From: Tunturiibacter gelidiferens
GTDB lineage: Bacteria > Acidobacteriota > Terriglobia > Terriglobales > Acidobacteriaceae
Assembly: GCF_014201335.1 (NCBI RefSeq)
Contig: NZ_JACHEB010000017.1
Coordinates: 54,325-118,324 of the forward strand
DNA length: 64,000 nucleotides
Reading direction: 5' to 3'
Shown here piece by piece: positions 1-7,528 of this stretch. A program made the position numbers and the translations under genes. The notes under the pieces were generated by a model that was not told where the DNA came from, made no database searches, and saw only the letters and a program-made list of their open reading frames with translations. How positions within the stretch are numbered: the first letter of the stretch is position 1; every line of letters starts with the position of its first letter.

Positions 1-2
1 GC

Positions 3-236
3 TTGTTGGTTTCTCGTCCCGGCGTTGCGGACGCTGCAGTCCGTTTGATGCGACCCGACGAGGGTGTGCGGCTAAAGGCTTTTATCGTTCCAAATTCAGA
101 GTTGCCTCAAGGCATCCTGGTCCGAGAACTGGAGTCCTGGATCGAGACACATCTGGCTACAGCCGAGCGCCCGAAGAAACTTACCTTTGGTTTGGCTAGG
201 CCAATAGATGCCCTCAGCTGTGAGCCAGACTGGTAG
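3..236 (+). CDS. C-terminal end of an AMP-forming acyl-CoA ligase, possibly p-coumarate:CoA ligase (cut by window edge)
   Basis: Open from the left edge to a TAG at 234-236. The frame reads like the C-terminal lid domain of the AMP-binding (ANL) superfamily: a GVADAAV strand-helix, a KAFIVP strand, then an ERPKKLTFG segment near the end. It stops in DW, as I remember for the small ligase family that activates p-coumarate for photoactive yellow protein; that memory was not checked. The gene immediately downstream is a PYP homologue, which favours this assignment over a generic fatty acyl-CoA ligase. Odd point: the stretch where the family normally carries PRxxxGK with the adenylation lysine reads RPIDALSCEPDW here, with no lysine. 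Most of the protein lies outside the window. AMP-ligase identity is likely; the coumarate specificity is inference. Confidence 0.6.
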   Translation: MLVSRPGVADAAVRLMRPDEGVRLKAFIVPNSELPQGILVRELESWIETHLATAERPKKLTFGLARPIDALSCEPDW

Positions 237-630
237 GTCACGTACCCGTCCACACGACCTTTGAGCCCGGATCCGTCGTACACAGCTAATGATAAGGTCA
301 GACTCTAAGCAGTCTGGTTGACTATTGCGCCAAGGCCTAATCAGATCAAAAGCGGGCAACAGCTTGAGGACGACTTACAAACCGCAACTAAGACTAGACT
401 TTTGCATCGGAAATGGGCACACGTTCTTGCTTTGATGTAAGGACAAAATTCGCGCGTTATGGCGTTCTCTGCCGGACCGTCACTGATGAGCGGAATAGCG
501 TGCGCTTGGCGAAAGAAAAAGAATACTATTAGGCCCAACGTAGCTCCGCTGGACGAAGCTTATAGATTTTTCGTCGGGTGCTAAAGCCTTTATGAGAACA
601 GTCGTAACGCACAACGCGAGGACAAAGAAT
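237..630. other. Intergenic region upstream of the PYP homologue
   Basis: Short overlapping reading frames on both strands have no recognisable protein character. I see no convincing promoter, repeat or RNA. A promoter for the PYP gene would be expected here if it is not cotranscribed with the ligase. Confidence 0.4.
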
Positions 631-996
631 ATGGACTGCAACTTCAGAGATACAGCCCTGCTTAATCAGTTGGAGGCGGCTGATGATAACGAACTGGACA
701 CGCTGCCCTTCGGAGTAGTGGTAATGTCGGAAGACGGCACGGTTACGAGCTATAACACGGCAGAAAGCCGATTGTCAGGCCTGACGAAAGCAACCGTCCT
801 TGGACGGAATTTCTTTTCCTCCGTGGCGCCATGCACAAACAATTTCATGGTGGCACATCGATTCGAAACCGAACCGGCGATTGACTCTGTTATAGATTAT
901 GTCTTCACACTGGGTATGCGACCTACTGCGGTTAGGCTGAGACTACTGAAGCAGCCTACTCGGGACCGGATGTATCTCGCCGTTGAACTCAGGTAA
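631..996 (+). CDS. pyp: Photoactive yellow protein (PYP) homologue
   Basis: Single PAS domain of 121 residues from the ATG at 631, close to the 125 of the Halorhodospira protein. Upstream, GAGG at about 10 bases decides this start over the ATG at 592, which has no ribosome site. Remembered PYP aligns without a gap through the chromophore region. The Cys that carries the p-coumaroyl thioester is present in VAPCT (C69 equivalent). The hydrogen-bonding Tyr and Glu are present in SYNTAES (Y42 and E46 equivalents), and NFF precedes VAPCT. In GMRPT the Met100 equivalent is kept. T50 is replaced by Ser and R52 by Leu. Known role of the family: blue-light sensing in the cytoplasm. It lies 15 bases before a diguanylate cyclase, which suggests it signals to that enzyme. 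Whether it binds chromophore depends on the upstream ligase and on a tyrosine ammonia-lyase not seen here. Confidence 0.85.
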   Translation: MDCNFRDTALLNQLEAADDNELDTLPFGVVVMSEDGTVTSYNTAESRLSGLTKATVLGRNFFSSVAPCTNNFMVAHRFETEPAIDSVIDYVFTLGMRPTAVRLRLLKQPTRDRMYLAVELR

Positions 997-1011
997 TTCT
1001 CAGCCTCCGGC

Positions 1012-2259
1012 GTGATGACCGCTATGGAAGACCTTCTTCAGTTTCTTTATCTGATGCCCGTCGGCGTTGTGAAATTTAGTGCCGACGGGACAGTCGACAT
1101 GATGAACCCAGTTGCGTCAGCGCTCTTGGCGTCCATCACAACATCTGACACACTTCTAGATATCTTCTCAGCCCTGACACCCATCGCACCCGATCTGCGT
1201 CAGCGAGTAGCACGGTTCGCCGGACCCGCCGGAACCATTGTCGAACAGCAGTGGCTTAGAGCGCTCGCAGGCGAGCGGGAACTGGTCCTTTCGCTGACAG
1301 TTAATCAAATTAAAGACAACGTTTATATGGCTGTACTAACGGATGTCAGCAGGCTCTCGAAGCAGGAGGAGAAGTTATACGTTGATCGGAAGAAGTTCTT
1401 CGCGATCTTTGACAACGTACGAGATTACGCAATTTATACGATCACGATGGATGGCCTAATCGAAGAATGGAATCAGTCCGTGCAACGATATGCCGGCTGG
1501 CTCGCTGCCGATGTGGAGGGCCGCAGCATGAGTTTGTTACAGCCTCCAGACGACCCTGATAGGCCGCGAATCGACCTATTGCTGGCTGAGGCACAGCGCA
1601 TCGGATCCACAGAGATAGAGGGTTGGGTGTTAAAGCGCGATGGATCCCGCCTTTGGGGAAATTCCGTCGTCACCGCACTACCGGACGAGTCCGGAACCGT
1701 GCGTGGTTTCGTAGTCGTTTCGCGCGATATTACCGAGCGTAAGGGGCTGGAAGACGAAATGAAGATGCTCGCGACGGTTGATTCTCTCACTGGAGCCTAC
1801 AACCGCCGAAAGGGCAACGAGTTCCTCATAGCGGAGGCCAATCGGCAGGCACGTAATGGGCGGCCGTTCGCTGTGTTGATGCTGGACATCGACCATTTCA
1901 AAACGATCAATGACGGGTTCGGACACACCGCCGGAGATTCAGTGTTGTGTGCATTCGTACGAATCTGCAAAAACACGCTGAGATCAATAGATGTGGTGGT
2001 GCGTTGGGGCGGCGAGGAGTTTCTGTTGGTGCTACCCGACACCGACGCGGCTGAGGCCATGTCCACGGCCGAACGGGTGCGCACGGCGACATCTGCGATG
2101 GAGGTCACTTCCCCTGAAGGTCTACCCATCCGCTTTACAATTAGCATCGGCGTCGCCGTATCGGCAGGCGATAGTCCTGGCAACTTGTTGAGCCGATCTG
2201 ACTTAGCACTGTATGCGGCAAAAACGGGCGGCCGTAACAGGGTGATACTGGCGTCGTAG
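1012..2259 (+). CDS. Diguanylate cyclase with two PAS domains (PAS-PAS-GGDEF)
   Basis: A 415-residue soluble protein (GTG at 1012 or ATG at 1015) predicted to make cyclic di-GMP from two GTP. The first, poorly conserved PAS spans about residues 5-115 and a second, clearer PAS about 128-240, ending DITERK, the usual PAC-to-output linker. The GGDEF domain covers about 255-415, with DSLTGAYNRR at its start, DIDHFKTIND for metal and nucleotide, and an intact GGEEF at 333-337. An RSID lies exactly five residues before GGEEF, matching the RxxD inhibitory site, so product inhibition is expected. No membrane segment is visible, so input must be cytoplasmic. The PYP gene ends 15 bases upstream, so the two are probably one operon. 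The light input is inference from this pairing. Confidence 0.9.
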   Translation: MMTAMEDLLQFLYLMPVGVVKFSADGTVDMMNPVASALLASITTSDTLLDIFSALTPIAPDLRQRVARFAGPAGTIVEQQWLRALAGERELVLSLTVNQIKDNVYMAVLTDVSRLSKQEEKLYVDRKKFFAIFDNVRDYAIYTITMDGLIEEWNQSVQRYAGWLAADVEGRSMSLLQPPDDPDRPRIDLLLAEAQRIGSTEIEGWVLKRDGSRLWGNSVVTALPDESGTVRGFVVVSRDITERKGLEDEMKMLATVDSLTGAYNRRKGNEFLIAEANRQARNGRPFAVLMLDIDHFKTINDGFGHTAGDSVLCAFVRICKNTLRSIDVVVRWGGEEFLLVLPDTDAAEAMSTAERVRTATSAMEVTSPEGLPIRFTISIGVAVSAGDSPGNLLSRSDLALYAAKTGGRNRVILAS

Positions 2260-2746
2260 CGTTCATCGATGTTAGTAAGTAGAACAATAAACGCTTGCCG
2301 CCGAACCCACAAACGCTCTCCATTGGAGAGCCGCTGGAAACTCCCGCGATGAAGAACTTTTGCTACCCCGGGTCATGGCGTCAAAGTCAACGAAGTCCTT
2401 GGCGACTTAGATGTGCTTGTAGGTTTTGCTGAGAGCGATTGGTGGACCATACCTTGGCGTCGCGGATACTGATATTGAACGGCTTCCTTGATCGCTATTC
2501 GTCCATCTAACTAGAGCGATGAATGAATTAGGGTCGACTAAAAAATGAAGCAAAACAAATGCTGATAGTAAGGATCAGAATGATGAGTGCCGGTAGGAAA
2601 TTTTTTAGGGGATCTCGAACTTTAAAGTGCATGGTCAGCGCTCCCAACATCAATATGCAGATCAGAAGAGGGACACCTGTCCAAGGGCGGCGCATTCTCT
2701 ACTTAGATCTAGCTGATTACGAAACGCCTAGGTGAGCTGAATTCGC
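2260..2746. other. Non-coding stretch after the diguanylate cyclase
   Basis: Holds a 17-base inverted repeat at 2315-2331 (CTCTCCATTGGAGAG core), a possible terminator without a T-run for the operon ending at 2259. No gene is recognised in the rest; scattered codon-like stretches are too short to name. Confidence 0.4.
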
Positions 2747-2784
2747 CTTAGCGTACGTTGCGTTCCGTTTCTTGAAGTGTCCCC
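2747..2784 (-). mobile_element. Tn3-type 38-bp terminal inverted repeat, outer end to the right
   Basis: On the minus strand this begins GGGGACACTTCAAGAAACGG and ends ACGTACGCTAAG after exactly 38 bases, the layout of Tn21/Tn501-subgroup ends. It matches the end at 9942-9979 at about 31 of 38 positions, in opposite orientation. The interior of the element it belonged to would lie to the left, toward the PYP module. No transposase is visible to the left in this window. Confidence 0.75.
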
Positions 2785-2950
2785 AGAAGGGCTGCCGGAA
2801 ACACCAACATGGGAAACCATAGTCCCGCAATCAGACAGAGCGACGCTCCTACCCTTTAGAGCCCCAATTACATAGGTAAACCAACCTGAAAAAACCTTTG
2901 AATTGGGAAGGTTGCGAACAGCCTTCGAGGCTTCTGAGCTATTGCCTCTC

Positions 2951-4471
2951 TCAGAAGAGACTTATTTGGCTGTTTTCTGAACGCCATTCATCAAAGGAAG
3001 GAAGTACCAAGGTATCGCGAACATCTTTGTTGATGATCTGCATCGCTAGATTGACTCGTTGCGTTGCGGGTGCCCTCACAAAATATGGATCGGTACGCCT
3101 GCTCTTTACAATTTCTTTTACCTTTTCCAGTAGCTTTTCCCCAGGATATTGGATGGCAACAGCTTCCTTTCTCTTTGCATCGACCCAACTTTGATAGTTG
3201 TTTTGGAGGTTCTGTATAGCTTCTTGCTTAGCCCGGTCTCTTTCCGATGCCTGACGTGACGTTTCTCTGCGGCGACTGCTGATGAAACCTGCCGGCACTG
3301 TTACACCGTTTTCTAAGGACCAGATGATCAATCCGGATGGATTATCGACACGGCTGCGCTTCCCTGCACTCGTTTCACTTTCGAAGTACTCTACGGTGTC
3401 GGTAACAGTATCAGGACCAAAGCGGTCGACGAGCTGCCGAGCCTTTGCGGCGGTGATTCCGTGCTTGATTAGGAGCTTTGCGGCATCGTCATTTTCGGCA
3501 CTTGGTTCTTCAACCGATACTGTATTCAGTTCGCGTTGTTCTGGCCGCGAGTTGTCAAGTACTCGAAGCAACTCCGCGCCAGGCATAAGAACGATTTTGT
3601 ATCCGTTCTTACTGGTCATTGGCAGCACATCCCATTTCGAGATGTACTTGATCTTCACAAGTTCATTAAGTGCAAGGCCCATCGTGGACTTTATCTTGGA
3701 GAGATGCGGGTAGGCCTGCACATTCAGTAGATTGCAGAGTTCCGCGTAATCTTTCTCGACTTGCCTTCCCTGACTCGCATGGAACCAGAGGTGCAGGTTT
3801 CCAAAAATCCCCTTTGCTGTTGGGCGAGTGAGCTGTTTATAGGCATTGAAATCCTCTGGAATTACATAACGTTGGTTCAGATTCTCTATAAGCCAATCTT
3901 CAAGGGTGACTTCGTAGTGCTCCTGTTTTTCGGTCCCGTTCAGATTGCTGCTCCCGGTCCGCTTGAAAGCGCGGAATACGTGCAGTACTTCGTCCGAATA
4001 CACCTTTTTTGCGGCGCGGTAAACAACTTGCTCTGAAGTAATCGTTGTATCGGTCATACGCTTACCCCAACGCACTATTTCTTCGTAGATTTCGCCGTTC
4101 CTTGAAATTCCCAATTCTTGAATCATTCGATAGCCGCTAAATCTAATCGGATTGGTAATCTGGCCAGTCTTGGCGCGTTCCTCACTGATAATTTTGAGCA
4201 GAGCGATGAATTTGTCACGGTCAGTCGTTGACGGCAGTCCCAACTGTTCGGATCCCCGAAATTCAGCAGCAACTTTGACCTTGTGCCCGTTCCGAAAAAC
4301 GATTTGTTCAATTCGACGAGAGGTCCGATTCTTGTCTCGCGCATCATTGGCGCCGAAAAACCCGATCTGGAGGAGATTTTTTTCGAATCTCACTAGATCA
4401 ACATCAACAGCAATAGGCATCAGCGAGGATGGCCTGTTGTCGAGTTTTTGAGTGATGTTTCTTCGCGTCAT
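2951..4471 (-). CDS. repA: Plasmid replication initiator protein (RepA family)
   Basis: A 506-residue cytoplasmic protein that resembles the replication initiator A family of large plasmids: an N-terminal MPIAVDVDLVRFEKNLLQIGF-like opening, winged-helix-type DNA-binding segments in the middle (about residues 100-300), and a charged coiled C-terminal tail (about 390-470). It would bind the iterons located directly upstream and open the origin. Those iterons (4588-4764 and further copies to 5038) begin about 115 bases from its start codon, which is why I call this the initiator and not another DNA-binding protein. The start is ATG at 4471; the upstream ribosome site (AAGGCAG) is weak. It is divergent from parA, the usual arrangement of a repA-ori-par core. 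Confidence 0.8.
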   Translation of the reverse strand: MTRRNITQKLDNRPSSLMPIAVDVDLVRFEKNLLQIGFFGANDARDKNRTSRRIEQIVFRNGHKVKVAAEFRGSEQLGLPSTTDRDKFIALLKIISEERAKTGQITNPIRFSGYRMIQELGISRNGEIYEEIVRWGKRMTDTTITSEQVVYRAAKKVYSDEVLHVFRAFKRTGSSNLNGTEKQEHYEVTLEDWLIENLNQRYVIPEDFNAYKQLTRPTAKGIFGNLHLWFHASQGRQVEKDYAELCNLLNVQAYPHLSKIKSTMGLALNELVKIKYISKWDVLPMTSKNGYKIVLMPGAELLRVLDNSRPEQRELNTVSVEEPSAENDDAAKLLIKHGITAAKARQLVDRFGPDTVTDTVEYFESETSAGKRSRVDNPSGLIIWSLENGVTVPAGFISSRRRETSRQASERDRAKQEAIQNLQNNYQSWVDAKRKEAVAIQYPGEKLLEKVKEIVKSRRTDPYFVRAPATQRVNLAMQIINKDVRDTLVLPSFDEWRSENSQISLF

Positions 4472-4587
4472 GTTGTTTGCTGCCTTATGTTTGTTGATTG
4501 CTTTAAGAAATGCAAGAACTATAAAGACAGCTAAGTACTATGGGGTTTGATAAGTGTTAGAAAATAAAACAGTTAATGCACTATCTT

Positions 4588-4764
4588 TGCCAATGCACCT
4601 CTCTATCTTTGCCAGCCTACCTCTCTAAACCTGCCAGTGGACCTCGCGCTTGAAGAACCAGTGATCCTCACGCTTTTTGGCACCTAACCTCACTAGTTCT
4701 GCCAATGCACCTCGCTATTTTTGCCACGCAGCCTCTCGCTTCCTGCCAACGTACCTCTCTAAAA
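4588..4764 (+). repeat. Iteron array: eight direct repeats of about 22 bp (plasmid origin)
   Basis: The unit is TGCCAnnnnACCTCTCT followed by a few T/A-rich bases. TGCCA or a one- to two-base variant begins at 4588, 4610, 4632, 4656, 4678, 4700, 4722 and 4744. The spacing is exactly 22 apart from a single 24, two helical turns, so an initiator would load on one face of the DNA. Copies one, two, six and eight are the best matches; the fourth and fifth are degenerate. The A/T-rich stretch at 4500-4580 between the array and repA is a candidate unwinding region. Confidence 0.85.
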
Positions 4765-4847
4765 TCTGGGAATCGCCGGAGATTGATGCCCCGTCCTTAT
4801 TCCAGCCGCTTGTTGTGCCCAAAATGCATAGGAGTTGGTGCAAAGTG

Positions 4848-5038
4848 TGCCAGCGCACCTCTCGGTTTTGTCGCGAAGGGCATTTTTTGAGCCTGTAGCC
4901 CTAAATGTTGGAGAGGTTGGCTGGCAGAATACGGATCCTCCGCTAATATATTCGTCGCCTGCGCACTGATTCCAAACGGTTTAAACCGTACCGTGCCAGC
5001 CAACCTCTCACTGGATTCGATAGAGAGGTGCGTTGGCA
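4848..5038. repeat. Outlying and inverted iteron copies around a palindrome
   Basis: Four further copies of the iteron core lie outside the regular array: 4848-4865 (plus), 4911-4926 (minus), 4994-5009 (plus) and 5022-5038 (minus). The second and third are perfect 16-bp reverse complements (GAGAGGTTGGCTGGCA). Between them is the perfect 14-bp palindrome ACGGTTTAAACCGT at 4976-4989. Inverted iterons outside an origin usually serve copy-number control or autoregulation; that role is inferred here. Confidence 0.7.
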
Positions 5039-5284
5039 GAGTTTTTAGAGAGAGAGAGGAATCGTTTCGGCGATTTCACTCTAACCGGGCAAGTAGACAG
5101 CCCTCTTCCCTATCTCCTTTTTCCGCACCTGGACATCTCGCGATCTCACATCGACCAGGATTTATCGGCAAAGGACATATGCAAGACAGGACACACGACA
5201 GAGGGTCGGTGTGACGCAGATCTTCTGCAACCCGTCGTACCTTTGGAGGGCCAAAGTATTCAGCTAGCGATAAATATTATTGCT

Positions 5285-5716
5285 GCGATATCGTTGCGAT
5301 ACAAACAATGAGTGGCCTCAATGGTAACTATCTGCGATATAGCGATATCGCTGCGACACTGGCGGCACAGAGGTGTGTCTGCGATCCGGAGTTCTACTAT
5401 ATGCGATATCGCTGCGACAAGACACAGGGACTCGGCAGGGCTCAATACGATAACGCTGCGATATCGCTGCGACAATGTGGCACAGAAGTGCGTCCGCTGT
5501 CTGAAGATTTGCTATATGCGATATCGCTGCGGTAAGGGACAAGGAATTGGTGGCCTCAATACGATATTGCGATATCGCTGCGACAACAAGGCAACAATCG
5601 TTATCGCCCGTGTTGATTCAAAAGGTACTTGCCCGCTGAAAGATAGCGACATCGCTGCGATAACGGCGATAACATTGCGATAAAGCAGCAATATGCAAAT
5701 AAAGTTGCGATATCGC
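5285..5716 (+). repeat. Second repeat array, likely partition centromere (parS/parC)
   Basis: A core GCGATATCGCTGCGA, containing the 10-bp palindrome GCGATATCGC, recurs at 5285, 5342, 5403, 5458, 5518, 5569, 5646 (GCGACATCG variant) and about 5706 (partial). Spacing is 51-77 bases, mostly 55-61. Parts of the spacers also repeat (GGCCTCAAT and GGCACAGA-like blocks), so the true unit is about 57 bp. The array ends 20 bases before parA. With the ParA/ribbon-helix-helix pair directly downstream, the natural reading is a type Ib centromere doubling as the operator of the par operon. Confidence 0.75.
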
Positions 5717-5736
5717 AGAATTCAGAATGGAACCAG

Positions 5737-6441
5737 ATGCCGGTAATTGCAGTCTCAAATCCGAAGGGTGGGGCGGGGAAGAGTACAACTACCCTTCTCC
5801 TTGCTACTTATCTTGCGCAAAGCGGCGCTTCCGTGTGTGTGTTGGACGCCGATCCAAACCAGCCCATCATAGATTGGAAGCTCAATGGCGACTCGAAAAC
5901 GAGCCTGAGCGTAATTGGTGGGGTCAAAGAGTCGAATCTCATGGAAATACTTGACGCTCAAAATGATCAGTTTGTCTTTATCGATCTTGAAGGAACCGCA
6001 AGCGTTCTTGTCTCCAGGTCCATTGCCATGTCTGACTTCGTGATTATTCCCGTTCAAGCCAGCGCCGTTGATGTTAGGCAGGCGGGCAAGGCGATCAGAG
6101 CCGTTCGGGATGAGGAAAAGGTCGCCCAGAGATCCAATCTCACCCGCAAAATTCCTTTCAGGGTTCTAATGACTAGAACCCCAGCGCCGGGTGCGCCAGT
6201 GTCTTCGGTCCAGCGCCAGTTGGAAGCAGAATTGATCGCCGCGGGTGTACCTCGCTTCCGCACCAGTTTGGCCGAACGTCTCGCCTTCAAGGCCATTTTC
6301 GTCGAAAGGCTGACCTTGTCTGAGCTTGGAGAGCATAAAGTAGGGAATTTGGAGGCAGCTTACCAAAACATCCATGATCTCGTGGAAGAGTTAGTGGAGA
6401 CGTTGCATGCCATAGAACGAGAGAGGTATCCAAATGAATAA
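5737..6441 (+). CDS. parA: ParA-type partition ATPase
   Basis: A 234-residue protein of the small ParA/MinD class with no N-terminal DNA-binding extension, the length seen in type Ib partition systems. The deviant Walker A motif PKGGAGKST lies at residues 9-17. DADPNQ follows at about 39-44, and FVFIDLEG at about 80-87 fits Walker B. ATP-dependent patterning on the nucleoid would segregate plasmid copies. It starts at ATG 5737 with GGAA six bases upstream and overlaps the next gene by eight bases, so the two are translationally coupled. The palindromic repeat array ends just upstream and is the expected centromere and operator. VirC1-like proteins belong to the same superfamily, but the context favours partition. 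Confidence 0.9.
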   Translation: MPVIAVSNPKGGAGKSTTTLLLATYLAQSGASVCVLDADPNQPIIDWKLNGDSKTSLSVIGGVKESNLMEILDAQNDQFVFIDLEGTASVLVSRSIAMSDFVIIPVQASAVDVRQAGKAIRAVRDEEKVAQRSNLTRKIPFRVLMTRTPAPGAPVSSVQRQLEAELIAAGVPRFRTSLAERLAFKAIFVERLTLSELGEHKVGNLEAAYQNIHDLVEELVETLHAIERERYPNE

Positions 6442-6784
6442 ATTTGGCCTTATTGAGGATGAAACTGATACTGGTCTGAGTGAAATCCCAAGCTTAAGCG
6501 ATAGGCTTACCGCATTTCCATCAGTCCGGCCTCGGTCACCGATCGACCTTAAGGCCGTTGACGCTGCTGCTGCGCCTCATGGTTTCATCAGCCGGGAGGC
6601 ATCAAGTTCAAGTAAAGAAAGACTTCACGCCCGACGTCGACGAGCCGTACCCGCTGAACCGACGAGACATCTAGCAATTCGCCTCGTATCTTCCCAATAT
6701 GATCGTTTTGTAGCGTATGCAGACCGTCACAAAATTACATATCACGAAGCTATCTCTAGACTCTTAGACTCTGTAGGCGAATAA
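6434..6784 (+). CDS. Ribbon-helix-helix centromere-binding partner of ParA (ParG-like)
   Basis: A 116-residue protein with a disordered, charged N-terminal half (residues 1-75, ending in an arginine-rich RRRRAVP). A compact C-terminal segment of about 36 residues follows, RHLAIRLVSSQYDRFVAYAD and onward, which has the strand-helix-helix pattern of MetJ/Arc repressors. A mobile tail before such a fold is typical of ParG-like proteins, where the tail contacts ParA. It overlaps parA by eight bases and has AGAGGTATCC as ribosome site. Expected function: bind the repeat array at 5285-5716 and repress the operon. It is not a classical HTH ParB. The assignment rests on fold pattern and position. Confidence 0.7.
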   Translation: MNKFGLIEDETDTGLSEIPSLSDRLTAFPSVRPRSPIDLKAVDAAAAPHGFISREASSSSKERLHARRRRAVPAEPTRHLAIRLVSSQYDRFVAYADRHKITYHEAISRLLDSVGE

Positions 6785-6805
6785 CCAAAGGTGCCAACCC
6801 CGGTT

Positions 6806-7369
6806 TTATCTTCCGCGCATCTTCTCTAGTCCTTCAAGCTCCTCCATCATTGCTATCAACTCGGAACTGTCTGCCTCACTTTCGGGAGTTTTGTGAAATT
6901 CGTATCGCTTAGCTAGCGCGTCGCCTTCCGCCTCGATGATCCGAGCAAGCGAATACATTGCCTCAGCGAGATCTTGAATGGTGCAAAAGGACATCACCAT
7001 TCGCCCGGGACTAAGTTCAATATTCGCCGGCAGGGAATCGATCCCCAACTCGCCTACGTCTCTGCGCACGAGTGTTCGGAGTTTCTTGCGAGAAATGGTA
7101 TTTCCTTCAGTTCGGATACGCTCAAGCTCTAAGGATGGACTCTCGGAATCGTTGATTCTTTCTAGAAAGTCCGCGAGCACCTGGCGCTCCACGAGTCGCG
7201 ATCTCCCGACTTCAGTGGTCGGAAGCATCTCTAAAAGCAGCTGTGCAGTCCTGGGTTGAATTTGAAAGAGTGTTTCAATCTCTCGGCGCTCATAGTGAGA
7301 GCGAACAGAGGCGGTTACCGTTTGTCGAATTTGGTGGAGCCGAGTGAGCCAGGAGATAGGACGCGGCAT
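6806..7369 (-). CDS. Conserved-looking protein of unknown function, possibly DNA-binding
   Basis: 187 residues from the ATG at 7369. The CCTGGAGGTCAT before it gives a perfect ribosome site, so I prefer this start over the GTG at 7402. The protein is soluble and charged. Around residues 25-55 a helix-turn-helix-like stretch (ERREIETLFQIQPRTAQLLL) is visible, and around residues 75-110 an acidic then basic helical region. I do not recognise the family. It converges on the partition operon, with 21 bases between stop codons, and sits between partition and a nuclease-like gene, so it may be a backbone maintenance gene. Confidence 0.6.
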   Translation of the reverse strand: MPRPISWLTRLHQIRQTVTASVRSHYERREIETLFQIQPRTAQLLLEMLPTTEVGRSRLVERQVLADFLERINDSESPSLELERIRTEGNTISRKKLRTLVRRDVGELGIDSLPANIELSPGRMVMSFCTIQDLAEAMYSLARIIEAEGDALAKRYEFHKTPESEADSSELIAMMEELEGLEKMRGR

Positions 7370-7528
7370 ATGACCTCCAGGGGGGAAAGCTAAGTCTGAC
7401 ACCAGTTTAGGATCTTTTTTTAGGGTCAGGAATATCTGCGTGTATACGCAATAACAAAAAATATGTCGATCTCTTATTACCTACGATAATGTCGATTGTC
7501 GTTGGCAACCTGGTGTTATGCTGGATTC

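Noticed and set aside
2350..2450. MutS-like words in frame (GDLDVLVGFAES)
   Set aside because: Only about a dozen residues with stops nearby; too short to distinguish from chance.
4588..5716. Possible CRISPR array in the repeat-rich region
   Set aside because: The 22-bp units are contiguous with no spacers, and the second array has palindromic cores with partly repeated spacers. There are no cas genes, and a plasmid initiator and parA flank it.
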